A DNA stretch of 64,000 nt, from NCBI GenBank assembly GCA_016711605.1, contig JADJSS010000004.1, positions 186,001 to 250,000 on the forward strand, written 5' to 3'. Below the pieces are notes generated by a model that saw only the letters and a list, made by a program, of their open reading frames with translations, searched no databases and was not told where the DNA came from. The translations under genes and the position numbers were made by a program. The DNA is from Saprospirales bacterium. GTDB lineage: Bacteria; Bacteroidota; Bacteroidia; Chitinophagales; JADIYW01. Below, one piece after another: positions 8,360 through 17,807 of this stretch (position 1 is its first letter; each line of letters opens with the position of its first letter).

Positions 8360-8367
8360 TATATTTG
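8360..8367 (+). promoter_or_regulatory. -7 promoter box for hemF
   Basis: TATATTTG exactly matches TAnnTTTG. The expected start of transcription near 8374 leaves a leader of about 16 bases before the ATG at 8390. This excludes the longer TTG-initiated reading that begins at 8354. Confidence 0.65.
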
Positions 8368-8389
8368 TTGCAGAATTTACTACTTATAT

Positions 8390-9298
8390 ATGCATTTAAA
8401 ACTTCAAGAAATCAAACAATATTTACTCGAACTGCAAAATTCTATTTGCAATGAATTAGAAAAAATAGATGGTAAAGCCAAATTTCAATCCGATGTTTGG
8501 CAGAGAACAGAAGGTGGTGGTGGTGATTCGCGTGTTATTGAAAATGGTGCTGTTTTTGAAAAAGGTGGTGTCAATTTTTCACATGTATTTGGTGTGTTGC
8601 CTGATGTTTTGAAATCAGAATCGCGCAATGCAAATTATTTTCATGCAACAGGTGTATCTATTGTTATACATACACAAAATCCATTTGTGCCAATCATTCA
8701 CATGAATGTGCGTTATTTTTGTATGATGGAAAATGAAAATTCTGAAATTATTGACGAATGGTTTGGTGGTGGCATTGACGTATCACCAGCATATCCAAAT
8801 GAAACAGATACGTTACATTTACATCAAACGTTGAAAACTGCTTGTGATAAATTTGATGCTTCATTTTATCCAGCATTTAAAACCTGGTGCGATGACTATT
8901 TTACGATAAAACATAGAAATGAAATGCGTGGTGTAGGTGGAATTTTCTTCGATCATTTGCGACCCAAAAATGATGATGAAAAACAACATTTATTTTCTTT
9001 TTTACAAGCAATTGGAAATAGTTTTATTCCAATTTATAAAACCATAGTTGAAAATAATAAAGACATATCTTTTACCGATAAAAATAAAGAATGGCAGTTT
9101 ATTCGTCGTGGCAGATATGCCGAATTTAATTTAGTGTATGACAGAGGAACGCATTTTGGATTAAAAACTAACGGACGAATTGAGTCTATTTTAATGAGTT
9201 TGCCGCCACACGCAGCATGGAAATATGATTATCATCCTGAAAAAAATAGTGAAGAAGAAAAAACATTAACATTTTTTCAACCAAAAAATTGGTTTTAA
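8390..9298 (+). CDS. hemF: Oxygen-dependent coproporphyrinogen-III oxidase
   Basis: HemF oxidatively decarboxylates coproporphyrinogen III to protoporphyrinogen IX in heme synthesis. The 302-residue protein shows the family blocks WQRTEGGGGDSRVIENGAVFEKGGVNFS, HMNVRYFC, EWFGGGIDVSPAYP, RGVGGIFFDHL and EFNLVYDRGTHFGLKTNGR-IESILMSLPP. The ATG at 8390 was chosen over an upstream in-frame TTG because a promoter box lies between them and because homologues begin near here. The presence of HemF indicates aerobic growth. It is a single gene, convergent with the next one by only four bases. Confidence 0.94.
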   Translation: MHLKLQEIKQYLLELQNSICNELEKIDGKAKFQSDVWQRTEGGGGDSRVIENGAVFEKGGVNFSHVFGVLPDVLKSESRNANYFHATGVSIVIHTQNPFVPIIHMNVRYFCMMENENSEIIDEWFGGGIDVSPAYPNETDTLHLHQTLKTACDKFDASFYPAFKTWCDDYFTIKHRNEMRGVGGIFFDHLRPKNDDEKQHLFSFLQAIGNSFIPIYKTIVENNKDISFTDKNKEWQFIRRGRYAEFNLVYDRGTHFGLKTNGRIESILMSLPPHAAWKYDYHPEKNSEEEKTLTFFQPKNWF

Positions 9299-9302
9299 AT
9301 TT

Positions 9303-10556
9303 TTACGTTTTTTGTGGTTTCTTTTTTGCTGCTGGAAATAAAATATTATTTAGAATTAAGCGATAACCAGCCGAGTTTGGATGCAAATTTAAGTCTGTAA
9401 CAGGATCGCCAACACGATGCTGATAATCTTCCGGATCATGTCCGCCGAAAAATGTCCATGTTCCTTTGCCTAAAACACCGTGAATATATTTTGCTTCGTT
9501 TAAACTTTTAGTTTCACCTAAAATCAATACATCAGATTTGATATATTGTTTTTTAAACGCAGTTGTTTGACCCATAAAACCTTTTATCATTTTCTCATGA
9601 TCTTGCGTCAACATTGAAGGAATCTGATCCCATTTTGCAGAAAAATCAAATAACGAAAAATAATCCATTTCTTGTTTTACAGGTCGCATTTGAGAAACAT
9701 CGATAGTTGAAAATTCGTATTCGTACGGATTTGTACTTATCTGATAATTCTGAAATGCAAAACTATTGTCGAAATTTAATTTAGCTTGTGCATTTGGATT
9801 CATAGCATCATGATCAAATTGAGTTGCACATATATCATTACCTTCTGCTGCCAACGCAATGTCATACGAGTCAGTCGCAGAACACATGGCAAACATAAAA
9901 CCACCACCTAATACAAAGTCTTTTATTTTTTTTGCAACGGCTAATTTTTCTTGAGAAACCTTAGTAAAACCTAATAGTTTGGCTCTTTTTTCATAATCTG
10001 CAACTTGATTTTGATACCACACAGCATTTTGATACATTGCCCAAAATTTACCGTACTGTCCTGTAAAATCTTCGTGATGCAAATGCAACCAATCGTATAA
10101 ATGCAATTCATCACCTAAAATTTCTTCATCATAAATAACTTTATAAGGAATCTCAGCATACGTTAATACTAAGGTTACTGCATCGTCCCATGGTTGATTT
10201 GTTTTTGGTGAATACACTGCCACTTTCGGTGGTTTTTCCAAACGCACCACATCCATATTTATTTCAGGATTTGCAATATCTGCTAAAATTTTACTCATTG
10301 CAGCATCTGCAACGGTTTCGTATTTCACATTTCTAATTAAACATTCTTTTTCAAAATTGGCATCGTATGGAAAAGCAAAACTTCCACCACGATAATTGAG
10401 CAACCAATCAACTGGAGAATTTTTTGCTAAAATCCAATATGCAATTCCATATGCTTTTAAATGATTGGTTTGCGCATCATCCATTGGAATTAAAATAAAT
10501 GAAGCCTTACCGTAAAGCGTAAGAAAGAGTAATATTGAAAAAAATAGTTTATTCAT
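9303..10556 (-). CDS. Secreted conserved protein of the Bacteroidota family often labelled asparagine synthetase B; function unknown
   Basis: The protein has 417 residues with a signal peptide (MNKLFFSILLFLTLYGKASF) followed by ILIPMDDAQTNHLKAYGIAYW and VDWLLNYRGGSFAFPYD. I recognise this family from Bacteroidota genomes, where it is commonly annotated as asparagine synthetase B. That label does not fit: there is no N-terminal catalytic Cys, no PP-loop, and the protein is exported. The middle contains an amidotransferase/ThuA-like stretch (KVAVYSPKTNQPWDDAVTLVL... and GGGFMFAMCSATDSYD). The C-terminus mentions FFGGHDPEDYQHRVGDP, which could be metal or ligand binding. It may act on cell-wall or peptide substrates, but nothing visible proves this. 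Confidence 0.65.
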   Translation of the reverse strand: MNKLFFSILLFLTLYGKASFILIPMDDAQTNHLKAYGIAYWILAKNSPVDWLLNYRGGSFAFPYDANFEKECLIRNVKYETVADAAMSKILADIANPEINMDVVRLEKPPKVAVYSPKTNQPWDDAVTLVLTYAEIPYKVIYDEEILGDELHLYDWLHLHHEDFTGQYGKFWAMYQNAVWYQNQVADYEKRAKLLGFTKVSQEKLAVAKKIKDFVLGGGFMFAMCSATDSYDIALAAEGNDICATQFDHDAMNPNAQAKLNFDNSFAFQNYQISTNPYEYEFSTIDVSQMRPVKQEMDYFSLFDFSAKWDQIPSMLTQDHEKMIKGFMGQTTAFKKQYIKSDVLILGETKSLNEAKYIHGVLGKGTWTFFGGHDPEDYQHRVGDPVTDLNLHPNSAGYRLILNNILFPAAKKKPQKT

Positions 10557-10607
10557 TGCTAATCAAAAATAATACAAAATTTATACCGATTTGGTTAATT
10601 TTTGTTT

Positions 10608-12128
10608 TTAATAACCATAATGTGCGTACAAAATATCTATTGCAGCTTGTTGTGCTGGAAATGCTGCTTTTAATTTTGCTTTATAATCAGCAACACTTCT
10701 TAAGTCTGAACTAAATACATTATATAATTGTGGAAACGTAATGTTTGATACATTATCGAATGTTTCATTGGTGCCATCATCTTGCAAATCGTGATAAACA
10801 CCATAAGGTATAAAATCTATTGCTGGTGTTTCATTATTTTCTAAATATTTTTGTTTATGATAAGTATAAAATAAACCAAAATTAGATAAATCTTCGGCCC
10901 AAGCTTCAGACATTCCAATGATTCCTGAGTTAGGAAATGCAGCTTCGCCATAACCACCATGTGCATAAATATATTCTACATAAGGCAACCAAAATGCTGG
11001 ACCAACTTTTGCATAATGGCTTGCATGCGATAATTCGTGAAACATAGTTTCTATAAAAGAAGAGCGTGCTGCAGTTGCATATCTGCTGTAAAAAGGCGCA
11101 TATAAATCAGGTAATTGGTTTTTAATGACAGCTGCTAACGTTCCTGCAAGATTTGCAGGCAAACCAAATAAATTGCTTAATAATTGGGTTGGATTTGCAA
11201 TATTTTGATCAGCCATATTATGTAGCATTGGTGTTGCATAAGATGTGCTGATCGGCGCATCTTTTCCTAACCAAAATAAAAATTTCTGACTTGACATTTG
11301 AAAACCATAATGGTTAGCAAAGTCAACGTATTTATAAAAAGAATACAATGCAGCGCATGAATGCAATAATGCTGCATTATTAAATTCTCTACCAATTTCA
11401 ATATTTAAATTGGTGAATGCGCACGATTTTTTAAATCCTAATGAATAAATATTTTGATTAAAAACACCAAAAATATTTGCAACATCTAACGTATGAATTT
11501 CTACATAACTGTTATCAAACTTAATTAAAACTTCAACGGTATCTGATGTGATATTGGCACCGTAAATGGTGAAATTTCCTTTATCATCTGTGTAAGCATA
11601 CGCTACTTTTGTTGCATCTTTTACAATGATGGCAATGTTTTTTAGTGGAACTTGTACACTATCAATTGGATCGAAAAAAGTAACATTTCCTTGAAATTGT
11701 TTGCCTTCTTCGCCATTTATTTTTCCATCAATCGATTTTTTTTCAGGCATGTATAAATCCTTGATTTTTTCGTACTGATATTTTGAAATATTTACATTAT
11801 TTGGCACAACACCATAATAAACAGCATAAGTTGCAGTGTGTTCTATTTTATATTGCAAGTTTTTGTCAGGAATCGCATCGAATGGATGGTCCAATAAAAC
11901 CACACCGTTTGCTTCTAAATTTCTATATTGTTCAATGTTAAACAAGCGGAATTTTACATATTGATGTGTTGAATTTCCTTGCAATAAAACTTCTGAAGTT
12001 GCTTCATACGGATTTTTAAATTGATGTTTTATTTCTACTGTACATTCATCTTTTGGTGTTTTTGTATCACTTTTTTTGCAAGCAAAAATCACCAATGAAA
12101 TAATGAAAATAAATAGCGTACGATTCAT
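10608..12128 (-). CDS. Large lipoprotein with HExxH zinc-peptidase-like motif
   Basis: This 506-residue protein has a lipoprotein signal ending IFAC-KK. The N-terminal half is beta-rich; residues about 135-215 resemble a carboxypeptidase-regulatory/Ig-like fold (GNVTFFDPIDSVQVPLKNIAIIV...DDKGNFTIYG). The C-terminal half carries FHELSHASHYAKVG at about residue 358, an HExxH-type site, followed by an acidic SEAWAEDLSNFG about 40 residues later that could supply the third zinc ligand (gluzincin-like spacing). A surface-anchored peptidase is plausible but unproven. It lies head-to-tail with the secreted 9303-10556 gene (about 50 bases apart), so the two may be co-expressed. Confidence 0.65.
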   Translation of the reverse strand: MNRTLFIFIISLVIFACKKSDTKTPKDECTVEIKHQFKNPYEATSEVLLQGNSTHQYVKFRLFNIEQYRNLEANGVVLLDHPFDAIPDKNLQYKIEHTATYAVYYGVVPNNVNISKYQYEKIKDLYMPEKKSIDGKINGEEGKQFQGNVTFFDPIDSVQVPLKNIAIIVKDATKVAYAYTDDKGNFTIYGANITSDTVEVLIKFDNSYVEIHTLDVANIFGVFNQNIYSLGFKKSCAFTNLNIEIGREFNNAALLHSCAALYSFYKYVDFANHYGFQMSSQKFLFWLGKDAPISTSYATPMLHNMADQNIANPTQLLSNLFGLPANLAGTLAAVIKNQLPDLYAPFYSRYATAARSSFIETMFHELSHASHYAKVGPAFWLPYVEYIYAHGGYGEAAFPNSGIIGMSEAWAEDLSNFGLFYTYHKQKYLENNETPAIDFIPYGVYHDLQDDGTNETFDNVSNITFPQLYNVFSSDLRSVADYKAKLKAAFPAQQAAIDILYAHYGY

Positions 12129-12200
12129 GAAAAATATAGTTTATATAAAGATAGTAAAAAGATGTTGAGTTGATGATGAATTTGTTTTGAAATACTTTTC

Positions 12201-12833
12201 TTATTTCAAGAGTTTTTTCCAAATTAAAAATTCAATTAATAATAAATTTGGAATAAAACCTAACCATGCAACTAATCTGTAAACATCCATTGGTGCTGGC
12301 TGAAACAAGAATACCAAAATATATTTCCATGCACGCAATGTGATGGCTGAAAGCGTAAGTGCATAACTTCTGTACATATAATTTTCATGGTTTTTAAAAT
12401 CTTTTTTCAAAGCCAAACGAAATGCTTTTGCTGTAAAATAAATCCATAAAATATCTAAAAATAAAAAACCAATTTTTGATGTATAACCACCGTTTGCATA
12501 GATTGCCATAATAAAACCAGAAGGTCCTGTTAAAAATAAAATTACGAATACATATAACTTTCCGATGTTTCTATGAGTTTTTTTATGGTTTTTTAGAATG
12601 TATTTTGAAAACTGTGTGAAGCCAGCAAGTAAAGCAAACATGCTTGTAAAAACATGTGTAAAAAATGCAATTCGCCAAGGAATGATGTTTATGTAATCTT
12701 GCTTAATGCGCAGAAAAGCAACATCTAAATTGATTGGAATATATTGCAATGTGATGCGCAACATAAGAAAAGAAAAAAATGCAAGTAATAATAAAAGCAG
12801 CGCAGAACTATATGTTTTTAATTTGGAATTCAT
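12201..12833 (-). CDS. DUF2306 integral membrane protein
   Basis: The 210-residue protein has about six hydrophobic helices. The DUF2306 features are visible: RIAFFTHVFTSMFALLAGFTQFSKYILKNHKKTHRNIGKLYV, with conserved His residues in helices 2-3, and NHENYMYRSYALTLSAITLRAWK. His-rich positions within membrane helices suggest heme or metal binding, but no function is established for the family. It is transcribed in the same direction as the lipoprotein gene downstream and diverges from the YARHG lipoprotein by 15 bases. Confidence 0.75.
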   Translation of the reverse strand: MNSKLKTYSSALLLLLLAFFSFLMLRITLQYIPINLDVAFLRIKQDYINIIPWRIAFFTHVFTSMFALLAGFTQFSKYILKNHKKTHRNIGKLYVFVILFLTGPSGFIMAIYANGGYTSKIGFLFLDILWIYFTAKAFRLALKKDFKNHENYMYRSYALTLSAITLRAWKYILVFLFQPAPMDVYRLVAWLGFIPNLLLIEFLIWKKLLK

Positions 12834-12848
12834 TACTTTTAAGCTACT

Positions 12849-13787
12849 ATGAAGAATCTAATTTATATTTTTATTGTGATGTTGCTGTTTGCACAATGCA
12901 ATAATCAAAATTCAACAGACAAAACTACTGAAAAAACACCAGTAGTTGCAGTTTCAACAGATAGTTTAACGGTTGTTGAAATAGTAGATATAAGATCTGA
13001 AAAAGATATTTTAGGTATGTGGTCTGGTGCATTTGACAGTACAAAAATTCTGAAAGAAATTGGTGATACTATTTTTAATATCGAAGATTTTCAGACTGAT
13101 TATTGGGAAGAATCTGCAGTGAAAAAATTACCTAAACAGTATCAAAAATTCTTTTATAAAGATCCGTTGTATGGTTATATGAGTTTGCAAACACCAAACA
13201 AAATCAGTATTAAAATTGAAAAATTAGAAAAGGGTGTTTTTTCAGGAAAATCAATTTGTTCTGGGTTTGAAAGAACTTTAAATGGTACGTTCACCAGAGA
13301 TAAAAATACAATTCAAATTATTTGTAAAGAACCTGGTGATGAAAAATATGATGGTGAATTTAATTTAGTTATTGATATGGATAGCTCAACGTTAATAGGT
13401 ACTTGGAAGCCATTTAATGATTCTGTTTCTGAGCAAAAAACATTATCGATGAGTCGTAAAGATTTCAAATATATACCTAATGCAGAAGAATTTAATATTG
13501 ATAAAGAACTTTTAGATAAAAATGTTTCAACAGATATTTTAAAAACAAAAGAAGTTGAAAATCAATCGAAACAACGTTTAAGAATGTTGCGCAATTTAAT
13601 TTATGCACGACATGGTTATACTTTTAAGAACAAGGACGTGCGCAATATTTTTGAAGGTTATGAATGGTATTTACCTGTTTCTGCTGATGTACGCGATTTG
13701 CTTTCACCAATTGAAAAACAAAACGAAGCATTGATGAAACGCTATGAAGATTATGCGAAAAGTTATTATGATGATTTTGGAAGATAA
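12849..13787 (+). CDS. Lipoprotein with C-terminal YARHG domain
   Basis: The protein has 312 residues. The N-terminus MKNLIYIFIVMLLFAQCNNQ is a lipoprotein signal with Cys17. Residues about 55-210 form a beta-rich module (ILGMWSGAFDS ... LIGTWKPFNDS, two similar GxW strands, as in lipocalin-like or copper-homeostasis-like folds). The C-terminus contains the YARHG domain (LRNLIYARHGYTFKNKDVRNIFEGYEWY, about residues 250-300), an extracellular domain of unknown function. The start is close to the divergent DUF2306 gene, suggesting a shared promoter region. Confidence 0.75.
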   Translation: MKNLIYIFIVMLLFAQCNNQNSTDKTTEKTPVVAVSTDSLTVVEIVDIRSEKDILGMWSGAFDSTKILKEIGDTIFNIEDFQTDYWEESAVKKLPKQYQKFFYKDPLYGYMSLQTPNKISIKIEKLEKGVFSGKSICSGFERTLNGTFTRDKNTIQIICKEPGDEKYDGEFNLVIDMDSSTLIGTWKPFNDSVSEQKTLSMSRKDFKYIPNAEEFNIDKELLDKNVSTDILKTKEVENQSKQRLRMLRNLIYARHGYTFKNKDVRNIFEGYEWYLPVSADVRDLLSPIEKQNEALMKRYEDYAKSYYDDFGR

Positions 13788-13824
13788 TTAAAAAATTACA
13801 AGTTGCTAAAATTAGAAGAATATT

Positions 13825-14532
13825 TTATGTAAGATAAATGTCTTGCTTACAAAGTTTGTTATTTATAAAAGTTTCGACTAAAACTTGATTATTGTCTGAT
13901 AATTTTGTTGTGAATACTACATCTTGTTTGTTGAGTTTTTGATTGGTGCATATACTACAACTTAATAAATCATGATTAATTGAAAAGAAAAAACAAATAT
14001 CATCAGCAGTATTATTTAAAATCTGAAAATCTTTATAACCATATACAATTGTTGCATCTGAACCTAATGGCGCAAATCGAGTATTGTTATCATAAATATC
14101 CTTGCTGTGATGATGTCTTTCTATTATTTTAATATTAGTTTGTAAGCAAAGATGATACATAATCCAAGGCAATTGACATAAGCCGCCGCCAACTTCAGGA
14201 ACTACTTTTCCATCTTTTATACTTCTGCTTTCTTTGTATCCATTTTTTATAGATGGATTGCCAACAACCTTGTTAAACGAAAATATTTTTTGTGTAGGAA
14301 TTACTAAGTAGTTAATTTTTTCTATTGCAATATTTAGGTTTTCGATTTTGTTGTCGAAATACTCATTTTGCATTATTTTTTGTGTAATTGTATGTTGAAC
14401 TGGTAAATCTTTCTTAGTTCCATATACAGAAATAATTTTTTTAAATTTTCCATTTAACGTATTTTTTATGTTTAAGAAACAGAGTTTGATTAATAACTTA
14501 AACGATGATGGTATGTATTTTTTTATGCTCAT
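13825..14532 (-). CDS. VanW-like family protein
   Basis: This 235-residue protein's core LVIPTQKIFSFNKVVGNPSIKNGYKESRSIKDGKVVPEVGGG-LCQLPWIMYHLCLQ matches VanW (GGGLCQ is the hallmark), followed by IIERHHHSKDI. VanW is named from vancomycin-resistance clusters but its biochemical role is unresolved, and chromosomal copies outside such clusters are common. The ATG overlaps the stop of the upstream methyltransferase (ATGA), so the two are translationally coupled. No other glycopeptide-resistance gene is nearby. Confidence 0.85.
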   Translation of the reverse strand: MSIKKYIPSSFKLLIKLCFLNIKNTLNGKFKKIISVYGTKKDLPVQHTITQKIMQNEYFDNKIENLNIAIEKINYLVIPTQKIFSFNKVVGNPSIKNGYKESRSIKDGKVVPEVGGGLCQLPWIMYHLCLQTNIKIIERHHHSKDIYDNNTRFAPLGSDATIVYGYKDFQILNNTADDICFFFSINHDLLSCSICTNQKLNKQDVVFTTKLSDNNQVLVETFINNKLCKQDIYLT

Positions 14533-15188
14533 TTCTTTTTAGCGTAGATGCAATAATATGATGCATGTTTTTTTAAGAAACTGTTGCAAAGTAAGATGTC
14601 AAGCCATAAAAAATATCGTCGCAATGAAATAGGTATGCGATGAATTGGTAAAAATAAAATGCCTTTGTATGAAATAATATCAAACTTATTTTCTAATAAC
14701 TTACTGATTTCTTCAATAGAATAAGATGTATTGGCGTGCCAACCATCTTTTTTGCTTTTTCTGAAAGGTGATAAAATATCAAAAATAAAAACTCCGTTTG
14801 TATCTAATTTATTGTAAATAAAATTAATTGTTTCTTTGAATTCATTTTTAGATAAATGCATAATTACGTGAAAAGAATAAATTGCAGTCATAGAATTATT
14901 CTCTATTAGCAATCCATTTTTATCTAACAGAAAATATTTTTTAGCAGGATTTTTTTGTTGTGCTAGTTGCAACATTTTTTCGCTGATATCCATTCCTGAA
15001 TTTGCAAATTCAGACAATCTTCCTGTGCCACAACCATAATCTAAAATAGTTTCTTTATTCATTCCAATCAACCATTTGGCTAATATTTTTCGTTCTTCAG
15101 CATCAATAAATTTACCATACGAATTTCCAAACCTATTTTTGTCATAGTTATTTGCAATCGAATTATAGTATTCTTTAACTTCAGACAT
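14529..15188 (-). CDS. Class I SAM-dependent methyltransferase
   Basis: The 219-residue protein has the Rossmann-fold methyltransferase motif I ILDYGCGTGRLSEF (about residue 50), the acidic GMDISEKMLQLAQ (motif II region) and a typical post-motif FDILSPF. The start at 15186-15188 (MSEVKEYYNS) is preferred. A longer TTG-initiated reading begins at 15218, inside the icd terminator hairpin, so it cannot be right. The substrate is unknown. Its overlap with the VanW-like gene implies a joint function, perhaps on an envelope or small-molecule substrate. Confidence 0.8.
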   Translation of the reverse strand: MSEVKEYYNSIANNYDKNRFGNSYGKFIDAEERKILAKWLIGMNKETILDYGCGTGRLSEFANSGMDISEKMLQLAQQKNPAKKYFLLDKNGLLIENNSMTAIYSFHVIMHLSKNEFKETINFIYNKLDTNGVFIFDILSPFRKSKKDGWHANTSYSIEEISKLLENKFDIISYKGILFLPIHRIPISLRRYFLWLDILLCNSFLKKHASYYCIYAKKK

Positions 15189-15207
15189 ACTTGCTAAAAT
15201 ATAAAAA

Positions 15208-15236
15208 AAGACTTGCAATATTTACTTGCAAGTCTT
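15208..15236 (-). terminator. Intrinsic terminator of icd
   Basis: An 11-bp perfect stem AAGACTTGCAA/TTGCAAGTCTT (15208-15218 with 15226-15236) with a 7-nt loop is followed on the minus strand by seven T. Confidence 0.88.
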
Positions 15237-15278
15237 AAAAAAAAATGGGAATAAGTATATTGTTCTTATTGCTCGTTT

Positions 15279-16547
15279 CTAAAAATTCTTAATAATAGCT
15301 TCGCCAAATTCAGAACATTTTAATAATGTTGCGCCTTCCATCAAACGGTGGAAATCATACGTTACTGTTTTATCTTCAATAGCTTTTTCCATGCCTTTGA
15401 TAATTAAATTTGCAGCTTCAATCCAACCCATAAATTCAAACATCATCACACCTGATAATATTACCGAACTTGGATTTACTTTATCCAAACCAGCATATTT
15501 TGGTGCAGTACCATGTGTTGCTTCAAAAATTGCCATACCAGTTAAGTAGTTGATATTTGCACCAGGCGCAATACCAATTCCACCAACCAAGGCAGCCAAC
15601 GCATCAGAAATATAATCGCCATTTAAGTTTAAGGTAGCAACAACATCATAGTCTTCTGGACGCAAAATAATTTGTTGTAAAAAGTTATCAGCAATCGCAT
15701 CTTTGATAATTAATTTACCATCTGCTTCTGCTTTTTTCATTGCAGCGTTTGCTTCTTCTTGTCCTTCTTCTGCTAAAATTTTATCATACTGATTCCAAGT
15801 AAAAACTTTATCTGCGTATTCGCGTTCAGCCAATTTGTAGGCCCATTCTTTGAATTTACCTTCGGTAAATTTCATGATGTTGCCTTTGTGTACTATAGTT
15901 ACTGATTTGCGTTTGTGTGCCAATGCATAATTCATTGCAGAACGCATTAATCGTTCAGTACCTTCTAAGGAAACTGGTTTAATTCCTAAAGATGATGTTT
16001 CAGGAAAACGAATTTTATCACCAATATTCATTTCTGTTTGTAAGAAATGTAATAATTTTTTGCATTCATCGGTTCCTTCCATCCATTCAATTCCTGAGTA
16101 AATATCTTCTGTATTTTCACGGAAAATAACCATATCTACTTTCTCAGGAACTTTTGAATTTGATGGTACACCATTAAAATAACGAACAGGTCGAACACAA
16201 GCGTATAAATCTAACATTTGACGTAATGCTACATTTAAAGAACGAATGCCACCACCAACTGGCGTTGTTAAAGGTCCTTTTATACCAATTAAATTTTCTG
16301 TGATAACTGTTAATGTTTCATCAGGTAACCAAGAACCCGTTTGTTTGTATGCTTTTTCACCAGCTAATACTTCTTTCCAGTGTATTTTTTTTGTTCCACC
16401 GTAAGCTTTTTCAACTGCTGCGTCTAACACACGAACTGAAGAAGCCCAAATATCTGGACCCGTTCCGTCGCCTTCTATAAATGGAATTATTGGTTCATTT
16501 GGCACATGTAAGTGTCCGTCTTTCATCGTGATTTTTTCTGCTGACAT
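15279..16547 (-). CDS. icd: Isocitrate dehydrogenase, NADP-type
   Basis: The enzyme converts isocitrate to 2-oxoglutarate in the TCA cycle. The 422-residue protein matches the dimeric bacterial NADP-IDH. Visible motifs are EGDGTGPDIW (N-terminal), the substrate loop GGGIRSLNVALRQMLDLYACVRPVRYF, MVIFRENTEDIYSGIE, the metal-site NLNGDYISDALAALVGG-IGIAPGANI, and ATHGTAPKYAGLDKVNPSS with coenzyme-binding residues after ATHGT. It is a single-gene unit with its own promoter box (16599-16606) and a strong terminator. Confidence 0.96.
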   Translation of the reverse strand: MSAEKITMKDGHLHVPNEPIIPFIEGDGTGPDIWASSVRVLDAAVEKAYGGTKKIHWKEVLAGEKAYKQTGSWLPDETLTVITENLIGIKGPLTTPVGGGIRSLNVALRQMLDLYACVRPVRYFNGVPSNSKVPEKVDMVIFRENTEDIYSGIEWMEGTDECKKLLHFLQTEMNIGDKIRFPETSSLGIKPVSLEGTERLMRSAMNYALAHKRKSVTIVHKGNIMKFTEGKFKEWAYKLAEREYADKVFTWNQYDKILAEEGQEEANAAMKKAEADGKLIIKDAIADNFLQQIILRPEDYDVVATLNLNGDYISDALAALVGGIGIAPGANINYLTGMAIFEATHGTAPKYAGLDKVNPSSVILSGVMMFEFMGWIEAANLIIKGMEKAIEDKTVTYDFHRLMEGATLLKCSEFGEAIIKNF

Positions 16548-16598
16548 ATTATTTTTGTTTATTAATTTTTAGGTTAAAGAATTTTAGTTTTCAGTTCG

Positions 16599-16606
16599 CA
16601 AATATA
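16599..16606 (-). promoter_or_regulatory. -7 promoter box for icd
   Basis: The minus strand reads TATATTTG, an exact TAnnTTTG, 52 bases upstream of the icd ATG. Confidence 0.6.
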
Positions 16607-16713
16607 CAAAACATACAGTCATTAACATAAAATTTACAGAGATTGTTTGTGAAGAAATGTGAAAAAATGCTGTTTTAGTAAAAAAAATTAATTGGTAATT
16701 GTAATTTACAAAC

Positions 16714-17574
16714 ATGAATAAAATTGTATTTATTTTTTTGTTTCTATCGTTTCAAAGTTCCTTTTCTCAGGAAATAAAAATAATGGCATGGAATATTTTT
16801 ATGGTTCCGCCAATGATTTTTAAATCATGTCAAACTGAAAGAGCATATTTAATTGCTGAATATATAAAAGTACAAAACCCTGATATTTTGGTTTTAGAAG
16901 AAACATTTATGAAGAGCACCAGAAATATTATTAATGATAGTTTAAAAATGATTTATCCATTTCAATCGTCGATTACTAAACCTGGCTTTTTTAAATCTAA
17001 TAGTGGTGTCTGGATTTTAAGTAAATATCCAATTGAAAGACAGGCATTCATCACCTATAAAAATAAAACCAGCTCTGATGTTTTTGCCCAAAAAGGAGCT
17101 ACATTTTTACAACTTGATATTTTAAATAAAAAAATACAAATTATTGGAACACATACACAAAGTTTAAATAAAAATGTGTTTGTTAGATTTAAACAATTTA
17201 AGCAGTTAAAAACAAAATTATTGGATGTTTATATAGATGATACGATTCCGCAATTTATTATTGGTGATTTAAATAGCAATTATTATGATTCTGTTGAATA
17301 CAATGCAATGATTCAAACTTTAGAAACTTTACCAGTTAGTTTTAATGGTGAAAAATTCAGTTGGAATGGTTTGGAAAATGATTTAGCGAATAAATTTTCG
17401 GAACATTCACTGGAAACATTAGATTATATTTTATTGCGAAAACAACATGAGAACATCGCAGAAATTATTTCAACAGAAATTTTAAAACCTACTAAAGACA
17501 CTTGTTTTTGTAAATATAAATTCCAAAATTTATCTGATCACCATCCGATTATTTCTACTATTAAATTGAAGTAA
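16714..17574 (+). CDS. Secreted endonuclease/exonuclease/phosphatase-family phosphodiesterase (sphingomyelinase-like)
   Basis: The protein has 286 residues with a signal peptide (MNKIVFIFLFLSFQSSFSQ). The EEP fold is marked by IMAWNIFMVP, DILVLEETF (catalytic Glu), SGVWILSKYPI, IIGTHTQSLN, FIIGDLNSN (GDLN) and the C-terminal SDHHPIIST (catalytic His). The order and spacing fit secreted neutral sphingomyelinase-like enzymes, but the family also includes nucleases and other phosphodiesterases, so the substrate is not settled. Bacteroidota make sphingolipids, which makes a lipid substrate reasonable. Confidence 0.78.
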   Translation: MNKIVFIFLFLSFQSSFSQEIKIMAWNIFMVPPMIFKSCQTERAYLIAEYIKVQNPDILVLEETFMKSTRNIINDSLKMIYPFQSSITKPGFFKSNSGVWILSKYPIERQAFITYKNKTSSDVFAQKGATFLQLDILNKKIQIIGTHTQSLNKNVFVRFKQFKQLKTKLLDVYIDDTIPQFIIGDLNSNYYDSVEYNAMIQTLETLPVSFNGEKFSWNGLENDLANKFSEHSLETLDYILLRKQHENIAEIISTEILKPTKDTCFCKYKFQNLSDHHPIISTIKLK

Positions 17575-17587
17575 AATCAATTAAATA

Positions 17588-17750
17588 TTTTAACCACTTA
17601 AGAAGCTTAAGAAACGGAGATTAAGTATTATAAGAGAACAAAAATATCCAATATTTGAAAACTTAGCTTTCTTATATTTTACTTTGATATTCTGGAATCT
17701 GCTTTTGCTTCTTCAGTTTCTTCAGTAGTTTAAAAAGGTGTCAAAATTCT
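17588..17750. repeat. Degenerate AACCACTTAAG-type inverted-repeat intergenic element, copy 1
   Basis: The left end reads TTAACCACTTAAGAAGCTTAAG. The right end near 17705-17735, read on the other strand, gives a diverged AACTACTGAAGAAACTGAAG. The structure and size resemble the better-preserved copy at 58344-58494. The stretch between is AT-rich with no ORF. Confidence 0.5.
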
Positions 17751-17807
17751 TAGTATTTAAATATGATTTTACTTTTATCTTTTTCAAAAATCCTTATTCT
17801 ATTTATT

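Noticed and set aside
13825..14532. Vancomycin-resistance cluster
   Set aside because: Only a VanW-like gene is present. No VanS/R, VanH, ligase or VanX homologue is nearby, and VanW proteins are common outside resistance clusters.
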